The translations under genes were made by a program, and so were the position numbers. Positions 16,709 to 31,401 of a DNA stretch of 64,000 nt are shown here, one piece after another. This DNA comes from an uncultured Alphaproteobacteria bacterium (GTDB lineage: Bacteria; Pseudomonadota; Alphaproteobacteria; Rhizobiales; Aestuariivirgaceae), in contig CALMWF010000039.1 of the NCBI GenBank assembly GCA_937873445.1, forward strand, positions 91,481 to 155,480, given 5' to 3'. The notes beneath the pieces are model-generated. The model saw only the letters and a program-made list of their open reading frames with translations, was not told where the DNA came from and made no database searches. Numbering within the stretch: position 1 is the stretch's first letter; each line of letters opens with the position of its first letter.

Positions 16709-19700
16709 CAGCGTCCCCCCTCGCGGACCGCGTTGAGCACGGCGCGCGCCGCGGCAGTGCCGGTGATCTCGCCCACGGGCCGCGCCAGCCGCCGTCGCCA
16801 GTTGGGATTTTCGCGGTCGGTGCCCGGCACATTGAGCGGCTCCGTCTCCCCCGTCAGATCATCGGCCTGCACCTGCATGAACAGACAGGGTGACGCCGCC
16901 ACCATGCCATGGGCGGCCGCCATCAGATCGGGCTGGATCAGGCCCTTCTGCGCCACCGCCCGTTCCAGCGCTGCCACATCATCCGCCGCAGCCGTTCTCC
17001 GCCAGCCCATGAAGGGCTTGAGATCATGCGACGACAGGGCGGCCAGCGCCTCGCGCGGGTAGTGGGCGGGATCGCGGAAGCTGAGGCCGTCACGCTCGAA
17101 CCACATCATCACGCAGGAGAAGATCTGGCGGCGGCGCATCACCCGGTGCAATCCCTCCGGCACCGTGCCGAGGTCTTCGCCGATCACCATGCAGCGCGCC
17201 CGCTGGCTTTCCAGCGCGATGATGGCGGCCATCACCTCCAGCGGTATCGTCATATAGGTGCCGTCAGCACCCGCCGCCCCCTGCGGCACCCAGAACTGCC
17301 GCGCCATGCCCAGCACATGGTCAATGCGGATCATGCCGGCGTGGCGCATGTTGGCGGCCAGCAGAGCCCGGAAGGGTTCAAAGCCGCGCGCCTCCAGTTC
17401 CAGCGGATTCATGGGCGGCAGGCCCCACACCTGGCCGCTGCGGGCAAAGGCATCGGGCGGAGCACCGAGCGAGGCGCCGGTGATGAACAGGCCGGTATCC
17501 CCCTTCACCTCGGCACTGTCGAGGCCGGAACCCAGCGCCAGATCGCGGTAGAGCCCGTAGGCCAGGCCGGTGTTGTTGACGGCGGCGGCCAGTTGCCCCT
17601 CGGCCTGCTGTTGCAGCCAGGCCGCATAGGCCTTGGCATCGCCGCCGCCGAAGGCCCGCCGCAATACCCTGTCCTTCAGCGCCCACACGGCGCTGTAATC
17701 CACATGGCTCAGGGCGCGCAGCCTGGCCGCCTCGGCCAGTTCCGCCGCAGTCGGTTTCGCTCCGGCCACGCGCGTCACATCAAGATAGAGGGGGTCGATC
17801 TTGCGCCGGTCATCGGGCTGATAGGGGCTGGCGCGCTCGCGGTCGTTGACGAACATGAGGTGGAGCGGGTTGATGCCGGCAAAGCGCCCGCCCGCCTGTG
17901 CCGTTTCCGTCATGAAGCCGTGCAGCGTGGTGAAATCGCCAATGCCCCAGTCATTGTCAGAGCGCAGCGCATAGAGATGGCTGCCAAGGCCGAAAGATTT
18001 TTCACCGCGCCCGATGGTGTCGGCCACATAGCACTGCTCCGGCGCGGCAATGATTGTGTGGGTGTCACCTTCATCCGCCAGCCTGTGAATACCCGCAGGC
18101 AGCGGCGGCAGCGTCAGTTCCGCCGTTCCGCCGGGCCGCGTGATCGTTCGTGTCTCTCCCCCCTCCAGCGTCAGGGTCAGGGCGCGGGCCGGAAAACCCG
18201 CCGCGCCGTCACCCAGCGCCAGCATGGCTGCCCGGTCCGCCGCCACCACATGGCTGCGCGGACTGTGGTGCCGCGCCGTCAGCCTCTGGCAGGCGGCGCG
18301 CGCGGCATCAGGCGTCTCGGCGTCAATGCTCAGTTCACGGAGCAAATGGCGGAGTGTGTCCACCGGCGTCTGGTGAACCACGCCATCAAGATCGTTCCAC
18401 GCCGTGGCCAGGCCCGCTGCCTCTGCCACCGCCTTGACCATGCGGTCGCAGCTGCGCGACCGGCCCTTGCCCGCCATCACCTCCTTCAGCACCGCCACGC
18501 TGCGGGCGGCAATGCTGGCCATACCGCCGCGCACGGTGATCACCGGAGCAAAGACCGGGTCGGCCACCGCCCAGTGCAGGCCCTCACCGGCTGCGGGCAG
18601 GGTAATGTCGGCGGCCTCGCCCCCGCGGTGGAAGATGAGCAGCAGCCGGGAGCCTTCGTCCGCCGCCCCCAGCGCCAGCATCAGCACGTCAAGATGCGCC
18701 GCCTGCCAGCCGTCATCTGACAGCGCCCGGCCCGTGGCGGCAAACCACTCGGCATCGCGCGGGCTGCACGGATCCGCCGCCGCGCCGGTGAGAAAGCGGT
18801 CGGCAAAATAGGAGGCGTGCTGGCGCCGGAAGGCAATGAGCGCCGAGGCAAGCGCCACAAGGCCCAGGTCGGCGCCCTGCCAGTCCAGCCAGGTCAGTTC
18901 ATTGTCCTGGGCATAGGCATTGTTGTTGCCCTGCTGGCTGCGCCCCATCTCGTCGCCCGCCGTCAGCATCGGCGTGCCCCGCGCCAGAAACAGCGAGGTC
19001 ATGAGGGCGGCCACGTCGGCCTCGGGCGTGGCGCTCACCCAGCACGGCTCAAAACTGTTGCCGTCGCGGTTGTTCTCGCCATTGGCGTCATTGTCCTTGT
19101 GGTCAAAGCGCACCACATCGGCCAGCGTGAAACCGTCATGGGCAGCCACGAAATTGATCGAGGCCGAGGGCCTGCGCTGGCGGGCCGCAAACAGGTCGGA
19201 CGATCCCGCCAGGCGCGTGGCAAAGCTCTGGTGGGCATGGGCATCACCACGCCAGAAATGGCGGACCTCGTCGCGGAACCGGTCATTCCACTCGGCAAAG
19301 GGCGGCGGAAACTGGCCCAGCTGATAGCCGCCCGGCCCCACGTCCCAGGGTTCGGCAATGTGAAGCAAAGGGGCCAGCGCCGGATCACTGGTGACCGCGG
19401 CCAGAAAGGGCGCCTCCGGGCTGAAGCCCTGGGGGCTGCGCCCCATCACGGTGGCAAGGTCATAGCGGAAGCCGTCAAAACCGAGACCCGCCCAGTGGCG
19501 GAGCGCCGCCAAGGCATAGCTGAAGGCCAGGGGCTGGTGCAGCGCCAGCGTGTTGCCGCAGCCCGTGTCATTGACCGGCTGGCCCTGTGCCCAGGCGAAA
19601 GTGCTGGCATTGTCGAGACCGCGCAGCGACAGGCTGGCCCCCTGAAGGTCGCTTTCGCCGGTGTGGTTCAACACCACGTCCAGCACCACCTGAAAACCCT

Positions 19701-20429
19701 GATCATGGAGGGCGGCCAGCGTGTCGCGGATTTCCGCCACGCCGCGGGGAGCAAGGCGCGGGTCGGGGGCAAAGAACTGCACCGGATTATAGCCCCAGCC
19801 ATTGGCCAGGCCGAGCGGCGGCAGATGGCGCTCGTCGATGAAGGCAGCCAGCGGCATCAGCTGCAGCGTGTCAACACCAAGGGTTTTGAGGTGTTTGACA
19901 ATGGCGGGGTGGGCCAGTGCGCTGACCGTGCCGCGCTGCGCCTCCGGCACATCGGGGTGGCGCATGGTGAAGGCGCGCACATTGATTTCATAGATGACGC
20001 CGGGGGGGCGGGCGGTCCGCGTCACGGGGGCCAGCCCCTCCTGCACCAGGGCGCGCGGCACCAGCCCTGCCGTGTCCACCCCGCGCGCCGCCAGATCAGC
20101 ATGCCAGCGGAAGGGCCGGTCCAGGGCCGTGGCGTGCGGATCCACCAGCAGCTTGGCCGCATCAAACAGCTGCCCCGCCGCCGGATCCCATGGCCCCTCG
20201 GCAGACAGGCCATAGGCCTGACCCGCCGAAAGCCCGGCAATGAAACCGTGGAACACATCGCCGTCGCGCCCCGGCAGGGCAAAGCGGTGGCTTTCAGTGT
20301 CACCGCTGAACAGGTGCACAAAGACCTGTGTGGCATGGCGCGAGGCCACGGCGAAATTCACCCCGCCGTCACCGGGGGTCGCCCCCAGCGGATGGACCCT
20401 TCCTGCCGTGATGGCGAGTGCGCGCCCCA

Positions 20430-20430
<1 letters not shown>
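16708..20430 (-). CDS. glgX-malQ: Fused glycogen debranching enzyme GlgX and 4-alpha-glucanotransferase MalQ
   Basis: One uninterrupted 1240-residue frame holds two enzymes. Residues 1 to about 650 are GlgX (isoamylase type): CBM48-like start HPLGATPGDGGVNFAV, nucleophile Asp near 323 (GFRYDLATVMG), acid Glu near 358 (IAEPWDVG) and AHDGF near 431. Residues about 660-1240 are MalQ (GH77): WGIGDF and SPYQPD-type regions, nucleophile Asp near 1037 (RIDHVLGM), Glu near 1085 (IGEDLGTVP) and SSHDLKPFMGW. GlgX removes short branches from limit dextrin, and MalQ rearranges the released maltodextrins. The start overlaps the pgm stop by one base, and the stop overlaps nudK. All key catalytic residues are present in both halves, so both are probably active. 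Confidence 0.93.
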
Positions 20431-23486
<3,056 letters not shown>

Positions 23487-23490
<4 letters not shown>

Positions 23491-24752
23491 GCCGGAAGCT
23501 TGTCCAGCATGGGCTGGGTGATGAGGCAAATGCCCTGGGCGGTGCGCCGGAAGCGCCTGGCGTCAAGCTCGGGATCTTCGCCCACCACCAGACCGTCTGG
23601 AATGATGACGCCGCGGTCCACCACCACGCGCTTGAGCCGCGCCTTGCGCCCCACCTGCACATAGGGCAGCACCACCGCCTCCTCCAGATGCGAGTAGGAG
23701 TTGACCCGGCATTCGGTGGACAGAAGTGTGCGCCGCAGGCTGGCGCCGGAAATGATGCAGCCCCCGGAAACGAGCGACGAAATGGCCATGCCGCGCCGGC
23801 CGTCCTCGTCATGGACGAATTTGGCGGGCGGGGTGATTTCCGAGAAGGTCCAGATCGGCCACTCGCGGTCATAGAGGTCAAGCGCCGGCACCGTGGCGGT
23901 GAGGTCGATATTGGCCTCCCAATAGGCGTCCACCGTGCCCACATCGCGCCAGTAGGGTTCGGATTCGAAATTGGACCGGACACAGGAATTGGCGAACCGG
24001 TGGGCCACCGCCTTGCCGTGCTTCACCACCTTGGGAATGATGTCCTTGCCGAAATCATGGGAGGAGTCGGGATTGGCCGCATCCTCGGTCAGAAGGTCAA
24101 AGAGGAATTTGGTGCGGAACACATAGATGCCCATGGAGGCAAGGCAGATGTCGGGCTTGCCTGGAATGGTGGGCGGATCCTTGGGCTTCTCCATGAAGTC
24201 GACAATGCGCTCCTTCTCGTCCACATGCATGATGCCAAAGCCCGAGGCATCCTTCTTGGGCACCTCAAGGCAGCCCACGGTCACGTCGGCATCCTGGTCC
24301 TCATGCTGTTGCAGCATGAGTTCGTAATCCATCTTGTAAATGTGGTCGCCCGCCAGAATGACCATGTGTTCGGGCGCATAGTCCTGCACAATGTCGGCAT
24401 TCTGATAGACCGCATCCGCCGTGCCGTTATACCACTGGTCCTCGGACACGCGCTGCGAGGCCGGCAGAATGTCAAAGCCCTCGTTGCGTTCGGGCCGCAG
24501 GAAGTTCCAGCCGCGCTGCAAGTGGCGGATCAGCGAATGGGCCTTGTACTGGGTGGCCACACCAAAGCGCCGGATGCCGGAATTGAGCGCATTGGAGAGG
24601 GCGAAGTCGATGATCCGGGTCTTGCCGCCGAAATAGACCGCCGGTTTGGCGCGCCGGTCGGTGAGTTCCATCAGACGCGAACCGCGCCCGCCCGCCAGCA
24701 CATAGGCCATGGCATCGCGTGACAGTGAGGCAATCTTTCGGTCCTGGGTCAT
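23487..24752 (-). CDS. glgC: Glucose-1-phosphate adenylyltransferase (ADP-glucose pyrophosphorylase)
   Basis: A 421-residue enzyme making ADP-glucose from ATP and glucose 1-phosphate, the committed and usually allosteric step of glycogen synthesis. The nucleotidyltransferase signature [18 protein letters not shown] is at residues 17-34. The Asp-containing [10 protein letters not shown] follows, then [10 protein letters not shown], and a C-terminal left-handed beta helix ([18 protein letters not shown]). The start overlaps the glgB stop and the stop overlaps the glgA start, both as ATGA. Confidence 0.97.
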
Positions 24753-26959
24753 GGATGGGAATCCCTTGTGTCGTCACAGTCAAATTCCAGAATGAGGCTG
24801 GCCATGGGCGGCAGCAGCAGCCGCGCCCGGGCCGGAAAGCCGCCCCCCCCAACAGGCTCGGCATGGACGGTTCCGCCATTGCCCAGTCCACCCCCCCAAT
24901 AGGCCTGGGCATCGCTGTTCAGCCGTTCGCGCCAGCGCCCGGCGCGCGGCATGGGCAGCTCATAGTGTTCGCGCACCACCGGTGTCAGGTTGGCAATCAG
25001 CACCACCGGGGCGGCGTCACCGGCAAAGCGCGCCCAGGCGAACACCGAATTGTCATGGTCATCGGTAATGAGCCAGGTAAAGCCCTCGCCCTCGCTGTCG
25101 CGGCCGTGCAGCGCCGGCAGGTCGCGGTGGAGATGGTTGAGATCGCGCACCAGAAGCTGCAGGCCGCGATGCGGCGCATGCGCCTCCAGATGCCAGTCCA
25201 GGCTGTGGTTCTCGCTCCATTCCAGCCATGGGGCCAGTTCCTGGCCCATGAATAAAAGCTTCTTGCCGGGATGCGCCCACATCAGGGTGAGATAGGCGCG
25301 CAGCCCGGCGAATTTCGACCAGTCGTCGCCCCCCATCTTGGCCAGCAGCGAGCCCTTGCCATGCACCACCTCATCATGGCTCAGCGGCAGCACGAAATTT
25401 TCCGAGAAGGCATAAAGCAGGCCGAAAGTGATCTGGCTGTGGTGGTGGCGGCGATAGACGGGATCACGCGCCATATAGGCCAGCGTGTCATTCATGAAGC
25501 CCATGTTCCACTTGAAGCCGAAACCGAGGCCCCCCGCCGATGTGGGCTGCGACACGCCGGGAAAGGAGGTCGATTCCTCGGCAATCATCATGATGCCGGG
25601 GTGCGCGCCATAGACCACCTCATTGAGGCGGCGCAGGAAGGCAATGGCTTCGAGATTTTCGCGCCCGCCGTGCACATTGGGGATCCATTCGCCCTCGCGC
25701 CGCGAATAATCGAGATAGAGCATGGACGCCACCGCATCCACGCGCAACCCGTCGACGTGATAGACCTCGCACCAGAACAGCGCATTGTTGATGAGAAAGG
25801 AGGTGACCTCGGTGCGGCCGAAATTATAGATGGCCGTGTTCCAGTCGGGATGGAAGCCCTGGCGCGGATCGGCATGTTCGTAAAGGGCGGTGCCGTCAAA
25901 ACGCGCCAGCCCCGAGGGGTCGGTGGGGAAATGGCCCGGCACCCAGTCCAAGATGATGCCGATGCCCTGTTCATGGGCGCGGTTCACAAAACGGGCAAAC
26001 CCGGCGGGATCGCCAAAGCGCGAGGTGGGCGCATAAAGCCCGGTTGGCTGATAGCCCCAGGACGGGTCGTAGGGGTGTTCGTTGAGCGGCAGGAATTCAA
26101 TGTGGGTGAAGCCCATCCACTGCACATAGGGGATGAGCTGCTCGGCCAGTTCGTCATAGCTGAGAAAGCGGTTGTCCGCGCCCCGCCGCCAGGACCCGGC
26201 ATGCACTTCATAGATGGCCAGGGGCGCGCGCCGGTGGTCGCGGCTGGCCCTGGCCTTCAGCCAGTCACCATCGCTCCACTCAAAGCCGCTGATGTCGGTA
26301 ATGCGCGAGGCCGTGCCGGGGCGCAATTCGGCGGCAAAGGCATAGGGGTCGCTCTTCAGCGGCAGCACGGCACCGTCCGGCCCGATGATCTCGAACTTGT
26401 AAAGCTGGCCCACCTCTGCGACGGGAATGAAAATTTCATGCATGCCGGTGGCCAGCCGCTTGCGCATGACATGAACGGCACCGTTCCAATAGTTGAAGTC
26501 GCCCACCACCGAGACGCGCCGCGCATTGGGCGCCCAGACGGCGAAATGCACCCCCTTCACCCCGCCATGCACCATGGCATGGGCGCCGAGCTTTTCGTGG
26601 AGCCGGTAATGGGTGCCCTCCGCCGCCAGATAATCATCCATCGGTCCCAGCACCGGGCCGAAACTGTAGGGATCGGTCACCGTCCAGACGGCATCACCCC
26701 GGCGGGCACGGAACTGCATCAGGCTGCGCTGCTTCAGGGCAACCGGCCCCTCAAACAGGCCAGCTTCGTGAATGCGGCTGAGCGGGCCCAGCGGCTGGCC
26801 CTGAAGGTCCAGCGCTTCCACCGTCTCGGCCCCCGGCAGGAAGCAGCGGGCCATAAAACCATGGGCCGTGTCATGCAGGCCGAGAACCGCAAACACATCC
26901 TCATGGCATCCGCTGACGATGGCTTCGGCTGCTTTGCGATCGAGCCTGTTGTGGGCCAT
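24749..26959 (-). CDS. glgB: 1,4-alpha-glucan branching enzyme
   Basis: A 736-residue GH13 enzyme that makes alpha-1,6 branches. It has the long N-terminal form (N1 and CBM48 modules, with [12 protein letters not shown] and [20 protein letters not shown]). The catalytic barrel follows, with DWVPGHF, nucleophile Asp in [15 protein letters not shown], acid MIAEEST and [12 protein letters not shown]-terminal beta domain ends in [10 protein letters not shown]. The ATG at 26959 follows glgP by 56 bases. The stop overlaps glgC. No substitutions in catalytic residues are seen. Confidence 0.97.
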   Translation of the reverse strand: MAHNRLDRKAAEAIVSGCHEDVFAVLGLHDTAHGFMARCFLPGAETVEALDLQGQPLGPLSRIHEAGLFEGPVALKQRSLMQFRARRGDAVWTVTDPYSFGPVLGPMDDYLAAEGTHYRLHEKLGAHAMVHGGVKGVHFAVWAPNARRVSVVGDFNYWNGAVHVMRKRLATGMHEIFIPVAEVGQLYKFEIIGPDGAVLPLKSDPYAFAAELRPGTASRITDISGFEWSDGDWLKARASRDHRRAPLAIYEVHAGSWRRGADNRFLSYDELAEQLIPYVQWMGFTHIEFLPLNEHPYDPSWGYQPTGLYAPTSRFGDPAGFARFVNRAHEQGIGIILDWVPGHFPTDPSGLARFDGTALYEHADPRQGFHPDWNTAIYNFGRTEVTSFLINNALFWCEVYHVDGLRVDAVASMLYLDYSRREGEWIPNVHGGRENLEAIAFLRRLNEVVYGAHPGIMMIAEESTSFPGVSQPTSAGGLGFGFKWNMGFMNDTLAYMARDPVYRRHHHSQITFGLLYAFSENFVLPLSHDEVVHGKGSLLAKMGGDDWSKFAGLRAYLTLMWAHPGKKLLFMGQELAPWLEWSENHSLDWHLEAHAPHRGLQLLVRDLNHLHRDLPALHGRDSEGEGFTWLITDDHDNSVFAWARFAGDAAPVVLIANLTPVVREHYELPMPRAGRWRERLNSDAQAYWGGGLGNGGTVHAEPVGGGGFPARARLLLPPMASLILEFDCDDTRDSHP

Positions 26960-27015
26960 GAACTCACCCCTTGGCCCCCACTATGAAGCCGCCGGGCGGG
27001 CCGTGGCAACCGTAA

Positions 27016-29511
27016 TTATGTCACCGGCGCCGACCAGATTTCGCTGGCATATTGCCGGATGGTGCGGTCGGAGGAGAACCAGCCCAGCCGGGCGGTGTTG
27101 TGAACCGCCATGGCCTGCCAGCGGGCCGGTTCGCGCCAGGCCGCCTCGGCCTTGCCGAAGGCCGCGAGATAGGCGGCAAAATCGGCGGTGACCATGAAGT
27201 AATCGTGATCGAGCAGGCGGTTGACCAGGCCCTGATAGCGCCCCGGTTCGCTGGGTGAAAACAGGCCGGAGCCGATCTGGTCCAGCACCTGTTTGAGAAC
27301 GGGGTTGCCCTCCACCAAAGCGCGGGAATTGTGGCCCTTGAGGCGAGCTTCCGCCACCTCGGCGGCGGTCAGCCCGAAGATGAAGACATTGTCGGCCCCG
27401 GCGTGTTCGAGGATTTCGATGTTGGCGCCGTCAAGCGTTCCCATGGTCAGGGCGCCGTTCAGCGCCAGCTTCATGTTGCCGGTGCCGGAGGCCTCCATAC
27501 CGGCGGTGGAAATCTGCTCGGAAATGTCGGCCGCCGGCACGATCATCTCGGCCAGCGTCACATTGTAGTTGGGCAGGAACACCACCTTCAGCCGGTCCTT
27601 CATGTCGGGGTCGGCATTGATCACCTGGGCCACATCGTTGATGAGCCGGATGATGGTCTTGGCCTCGAAATAGGAGGCTGCCGCCTTGCCGGCGAAGATT
27701 TTCACCCGGGCCACGAAGTCGCCTGCCGGATTGGCCTTGATGGCGTTGTATTGGGCGACGGCTTCGAGAATGCCCAGAAGCTGGCGCTTGTATTCGTGGA
27801 TGCGCTTGATCTGCACATCGAAGATGGCGTTGGGATCGGCGTGGACCCCGGCGCGCGTTGCCATCAGCTGCGCCAGCCGCTGCTTGTTGGCCCGCTTCAC
27901 CGCCGCATACTGGTCGCGGAAGGACGCATCATCGGCAAAGCGGTCAAGCTCGATGAGGTGCTCGGCATTGTCCATGAAGCCGTCGCCGATGGCCCCGCGG
28001 ATCAATTGGGTCAGGCCCGGATTGGCCTGAAACAGCCAGCGCCGCGGCGTGATGCCATTGGTCTTGTTGTTGATCCGGCCGGGATAGAGCGTGTTCAGGT
28101 CCTTGAACACCGTCTTCTTCATCAGCTCCGAATGCAGCGCCGACACGCCATTGATGGAATGCGCCCCGACAAAGGCCAGTTGCCCCATGCGCAGGCGGCG
28201 GCCGTTGCTTTCGTCGATGAGCGAAATGGCGCCGAGGAATCCGAAGTCGATCATCGCCTTCTTGTGGGCATCGGCAATGACCCCGGCATTGATGGCGTAG
28301 ATGATCTGCATGTGGCGCGGCAACAGCCGTTCCACCAGCGATACCGGCCAGCTTTCCAGCGCCTCCGGCAGCAGTGTGTGGTTGGTATAGGCAATGGTGG
28401 CGCGGGTGATGGCCCAGGCCTCGTCCCAGGCCAGCCGGTGCTGGTCGATGAGCAGCCGCATCAGTTCCGCCACCGCAATGGCGGGGTGGGTGTCGTTGAG
28501 CTGGATCGCGGCCTTGTCGGCGAGATTGCGGATGGTGCCGTATTGGCGCATGTGGCGGCGGATCAGATCCTGCAGCGAGGCCGAGGTGAAGAAATATTCC
28601 TGGCGCAGGCGCAGTTCCTGCCCGGCCGGGGACGAATCGGACGGATAGAGCACCCTGGTCAGGGAGTCGACGCGCGCCTCCTCGGATTGTGCCCCGATGT
28701 GGTCGCCGGAATTGAACTGGTCGAGTTTGATCGGGTCAATGGGCAGCGCATTCCACAGGCGCAGCGTGTTCACCCGCCCGCCCTTCCAGCCGCAAATGGG
28801 CGTGTCGAAGGCCACCGCCAGCAGCCGGTCATTGGGCTTCCAGTGGCTTTCGCTGGTGCCGTCGGGCTGATTGCGGGTTTCCACCACGCCGCCAAAGCCA
28901 ATTTCAAAGGCGCGCTCGCGGCGCTCGAACTCCCACGGATTGCCGTGCGCCAGCCAGTCCTCCGGCAGTTCCACCTGATTGCCGTCAATGATGATCTGGC
29001 GGAACAGGCCATAGCGATAGCGGATGCCATAGCCGAAAGCGGAAATGCCGAGCGAGGCCATGCTTTCGACGAAACAGGCGGCCAGCCGCCCCAGGCCGCC
29101 GTTGCCCAGGGCCGCATCCGGTTCCAGGGCCGAAACAATGTCGGCATCCACATCAAGGCTGGTGAAGGCGGCGCGCAGATTGTCATAGAGGCCGAGATTG
29201 CTGGCGGCATCCCGCAATAGCCGACCGATCAGGAACTCCATGGACAGGTAATAGACCCGCTTCGTCTCATGGGTGACGGTTTCGCGCACCGACTTCAGCC
29301 AGTGGCCGATGACCCGGTCGCGGATCACCAGAATGGCGGCCTTCAGCCAGTCGTGGCCTTCGGCGGCGGCGGGGTCCTTGCCAACCGAGAAGGCCAGCTT
29401 CTTCAAAAGGTCGCTGGCCAGTTGTTCCGGCGTGTTGGGGCCGGGCTGGGGCAGCGTGTCAAAGGCATGGTTGCCGCCGTTACCGTTCAAATGCAGAAAT
29501 GGTTCGGTCAC
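27016..29511 (-). CDS. glgP: Glycogen phosphorylase
   Basis: A GT35 enzyme of about 831 residues that releases glucose 1-phosphate from glycogen. The PLP lysine lies in SGTGNMKLALNGALTMGTLDG. EFLIGRLLRDA, the region containing GNGGLGRLAACF, and RIHEYKRQLL are family landmarks. No ATG lies near the family start. GTG at 29511 (MTEPFLHLNG...) is preferred because GAGCGGGG precedes it. GTG at 29535 would add 8 residues but has no ribosome site. It is the first gene of the glycogen operon, with glgB following after 56 bases. Confidence 0.95.
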   Translation of the reverse strand: MTEPFLHLNGNGGNHAFDTLPQPGPNTPEQLASDLLKKLAFSVGKDPAAAEGHDWLKAAILVIRDRVIGHWLKSVRETVTHETKRVYYLSMEFLIGRLLRDAASNLGLYDNLRAAFTSLDVDADIVSALEPDAALGNGGLGRLAACFVESMASLGISAFGYGIRYRYGLFRQIIIDGNQVELPEDWLAHGNPWEFERRERAFEIGFGGVVETRNQPDGTSESHWKPNDRLLAVAFDTPICGWKGGRVNTLRLWNALPIDPIKLDQFNSGDHIGAQSEEARVDSLTRVLYPSDSSPAGQELRLRQEYFFTSASLQDLIRRHMRQYGTIRNLADKAAIQLNDTHPAIAVAELMRLLIDQHRLAWDEAWAITRATIAYTNHTLLPEALESWPVSLVERLLPRHMQIIYAINAGVIADAHKKAMIDFGFLGAISLIDESNGRRLRMGQLAFVGAHSINGVSALHSELMKKTVFKDLNTLYPGRINNKTNGITPRRWLFQANPGLTQLIRGAIGDGFMDNAEHLIELDRFADDASFRDQYAAVKRANKQRLAQLMATRAGVHADPNAIFDVQIKRIHEYKRQLLGILEAVAQYNAIKANPAGDFVARVKIFAGKAAASYFEAKTIIRLINDVAQVINADPDMKDRLKVVFLPNYNVTLAEMIVPAADISEQISTAGMEASGTGNMKLALNGALTMGTLDGANIEILEHAGADNVFIFGLTAAEVAEARLKGHNSRALVEGNPVLKQVLDQIGSGLFSPSEPGRYQGLVNRLLDHDYFMVTADFAAYLAAFGKAEAAWREPARWQAMAVHNTARLGWFSSDRTIRQYASEIWSAPVT

Positions 29512-29650
29512 TGTCCAGGCCCCGCTCAATGGCACGGGGCGTGCTGATGTGCGCCCCTCTTTTGGCCACGGGGTTTAGCCGCTCGCACCCGCAAGGGCAA
29601 CTGCCCAGGGCAGGGGAAACCGCACCGCCGCCGGGCGGGGCGGCAGACGG

Positions 29651-30640
29651 TCACAGCATGGCGGGCAACACCCGGTCCGGCGGCTTGTGGCCGTCCACCC
29701 AGGTCTTGATGTTGATGATCACCTTCTCGCCCATGTCGATGCGGCCTTCCAGCGTGGCCGACCCCATGTGCGGCAGCAGCACCGCATTGCGGGCCTTCAC
29801 CAGGCGCGGATTGATGGCCGGCTCATGCTCATAGACATCCAGCCCGACGCCCCCCAGTTCGCCCGCCTCCAGCATGCGCGCCATGGCATTCTCGTCAATG
29901 ATCTCGCCGCGCGCCGTGTTGACGATGATGGCATCCTTCTTCATCAGCTTCAGCCGCCGCGCCGACAGCAGGTGATAGGTGCCTGGCGTATGCGGACAAT
30001 TGACCGAGACAATGTCCATGCGGGCCAGCATCTGGTCGAGGCTTTCCCAATAGGTCGCCTCCAGTTCCTCGGTCAGCCGGGCATTCACCGGCTTGCGGTT
30101 GTGATAGTGGATCTGCATGCCGAACACCTTGGCGCGCCGTGCCAGCGCCGTGCCGATGCGGCCCATGCCGACGATGCCCAGACGCTTGCCGCCAATGCGC
30201 GACCCCAGCATCCAGGTGGGCGACCAGCCCTGCCACTGCTTGTCCGGACCGATGATGGTGGCGCCCTCCGCCACCCGGCGCAGCACCGCCATGATCAGCG
30301 CCATGGTCATGTCGGCGGTATCCTCGGTCAGAACACCGGGCGTATTGGTGACGGTGATGCCGCGGGTAATGGCGGTTTCAACATCAATATTGTCGACGCC
30401 GTTGCCGAAATTGGCAATGAGCTTGAGCTGCGGCCCGGCCTGCATGATGACGGACTTGTCAATGCGGTCGGTGACCGTGGGCACCAGCACCTCGGCCCCT
30501 TTCACCGCTTCCACCAGTTCCGCCTTGGTCATGGGGCGGTCATCGCTGTTCAGCCGGGTGTTGAACAGTTCCATCATCCGGGTCTCCACCGCGTCGGGCA
30601 GTTTGCGCGTAACGATGACGAGCGGCTTTCTGGTGGTCAT
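29651..30640 (-). CDS. D-isomer-specific 2-hydroxyacid dehydrogenase (glyoxylate/hydroxypyruvate reductase-like)
   Basis: A 329-residue NAD(P)-dependent dehydrogenase. The Rossmann motif GIVGMGRIGTALA is near residue 155. The catalytic triad is visible as Arg in NTARGEIID, Glu in VYEHEPAIN and His in LPHMGSAT. NFGNGVDNID is the substrate loop typical of glyoxylate and hydroxypyruvate reductases, so reduction of glyoxylate or a related 2-oxoacid is likely. It is transcribed toward glgP with about 140 bases between, and it is divergent from the SH3 protein. Confidence 0.87.
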   Translation of the reverse strand: MTTRKPLVIVTRKLPDAVETRMMELFNTRLNSDDRPMTKAELVEAVKGAEVLVPTVTDRIDKSVIMQAGPQLKLIANFGNGVDNIDVETAITRGITVTNTPGVLTEDTADMTMALIMAVLRRVAEGATIIGPDKQWQGWSPTWMLGSRIGGKRLGIVGMGRIGTALARRAKVFGMQIHYHNRKPVNARLTEELEATYWESLDQMLARMDIVSVNCPHTPGTYHLLSARRLKLMKKDAIIVNTARGEIIDENAMARMLEAGELGGVGLDVYEHEPAINPRLVKARNAVLLPHMGSATLEGRIDMGEKVIINIKTWVDGHKPPDRVLPAML

Positions 30641-30774
30641 GGCACTCTCCGGATCCGGCCTGTTGACCCAATCTTAACCCCGACCGGCCAAGCCTGTCAT
30701 CGGGCGAAAGTTGGCAACGCAATGCAGGCGGTGTAAACGCTGTGGCGGGTGCGGCACAAGCGGGAAAGAAACCC

Positions 30775-31380
30775 ATGAGGGTTGCGCAGAGCGAAAAGCA
30801 GAGGCGATGGGGCAGCGCTGCCGTGGCTGCCACCTGCCTGCTGATCGTGGCCGGTGTGGCCTGGTCGCTGCTGCAGCCCGCCGACGGCGGGACCACGGCC
30901 AGGGCAGCAGGCAGCCAGACGGCGTCCACCACCCCGGCCGACCAGCTGGGGCCCTCGGGACTGCCGCTGCCGCGCTTTGTTTCCCTCAAGGCCGAAAAGG
31001 TCAATGTCCGGCGCGGCCCGTCCAGCGACCATCCCGTTGCCTGGGTCTTCCAGCGCAAGGGCATGCCGGTGGAAATCATTGCCGAATCAGATAGCTGGCG
31101 GCGCATCCGCGACAGCGAGGGTGAGGAAGGCTGGATCCTGGAGGCGATGCTGTCCGGCCGGCGCACCGCCCTGGTGGCGCCATGGAAAAAGGGTCAGACC
31201 ACCGACCTCCGTGCCAAGGCCAGCCCGGCCTCCGGCGATGTCGCCAGGCTGGCCTCGGGCGTGCAGGTTGAGGTGGCGGAATGCGACGGCCAATGGTGCC
31301 GGGTCACGGCCAATGGCTATGACGGCTATGTCGAGCAGACCATGCTCTGGGGCGTCTATCCCGGTGAAAAACTGGACTGA
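30775..31380 (+). CDS. Exported SH3 domain protein (bacterial SH3, two modules)
   Basis: A 201-residue protein with a basic N-terminus (KQRRWGS) and one hydrophobic segment (about residues 14-36), consistent with a signal peptide or membrane anchor. Two SH3-like repeats follow. The first has KAEKVNVRRGPSSDHPVAWV and WRRIRDSEGEEGWI (about 75-130). The second has TTDLRAKASPASGDV and WCRVTANGYDGYVEQ (about 140-195). Bacterial SH3 domains of this kind usually bind peptidoglycan or regulate envelope enzymes. The ATG at 30775 is chosen because GGGAAAG precedes it. An upstream GTG at 30742 has no good ribosome site. Confidence 0.8.
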   Translation: MRVAQSEKQRRWGSAAVAATCLLIVAGVAWSLLQPADGGTTARAAGSQTASTTPADQLGPSGLPLPRFVSLKAEKVNVRRGPSSDHPVAWVFQRKGMPVEIIAESDSWRRIRDSEGEEGWILEAMLSGRRTALVAPWKKGQTTDLRAKASPASGDVARLASGVQVEVAECDGQWCRVTANGYDGYVEQTMLWGVYPGEKLD

Positions 31381-31401
31381 GCGGAAGGGGGGCTCGCCCG
31401 C

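Noticed and set aside
16909..18720. Long open frames antisense to the glycogen, kinase and murA genes
   Set aside because: They are mirror frames of strongly coding GC-rich genes with no recognisable domains and low-complexity composition.
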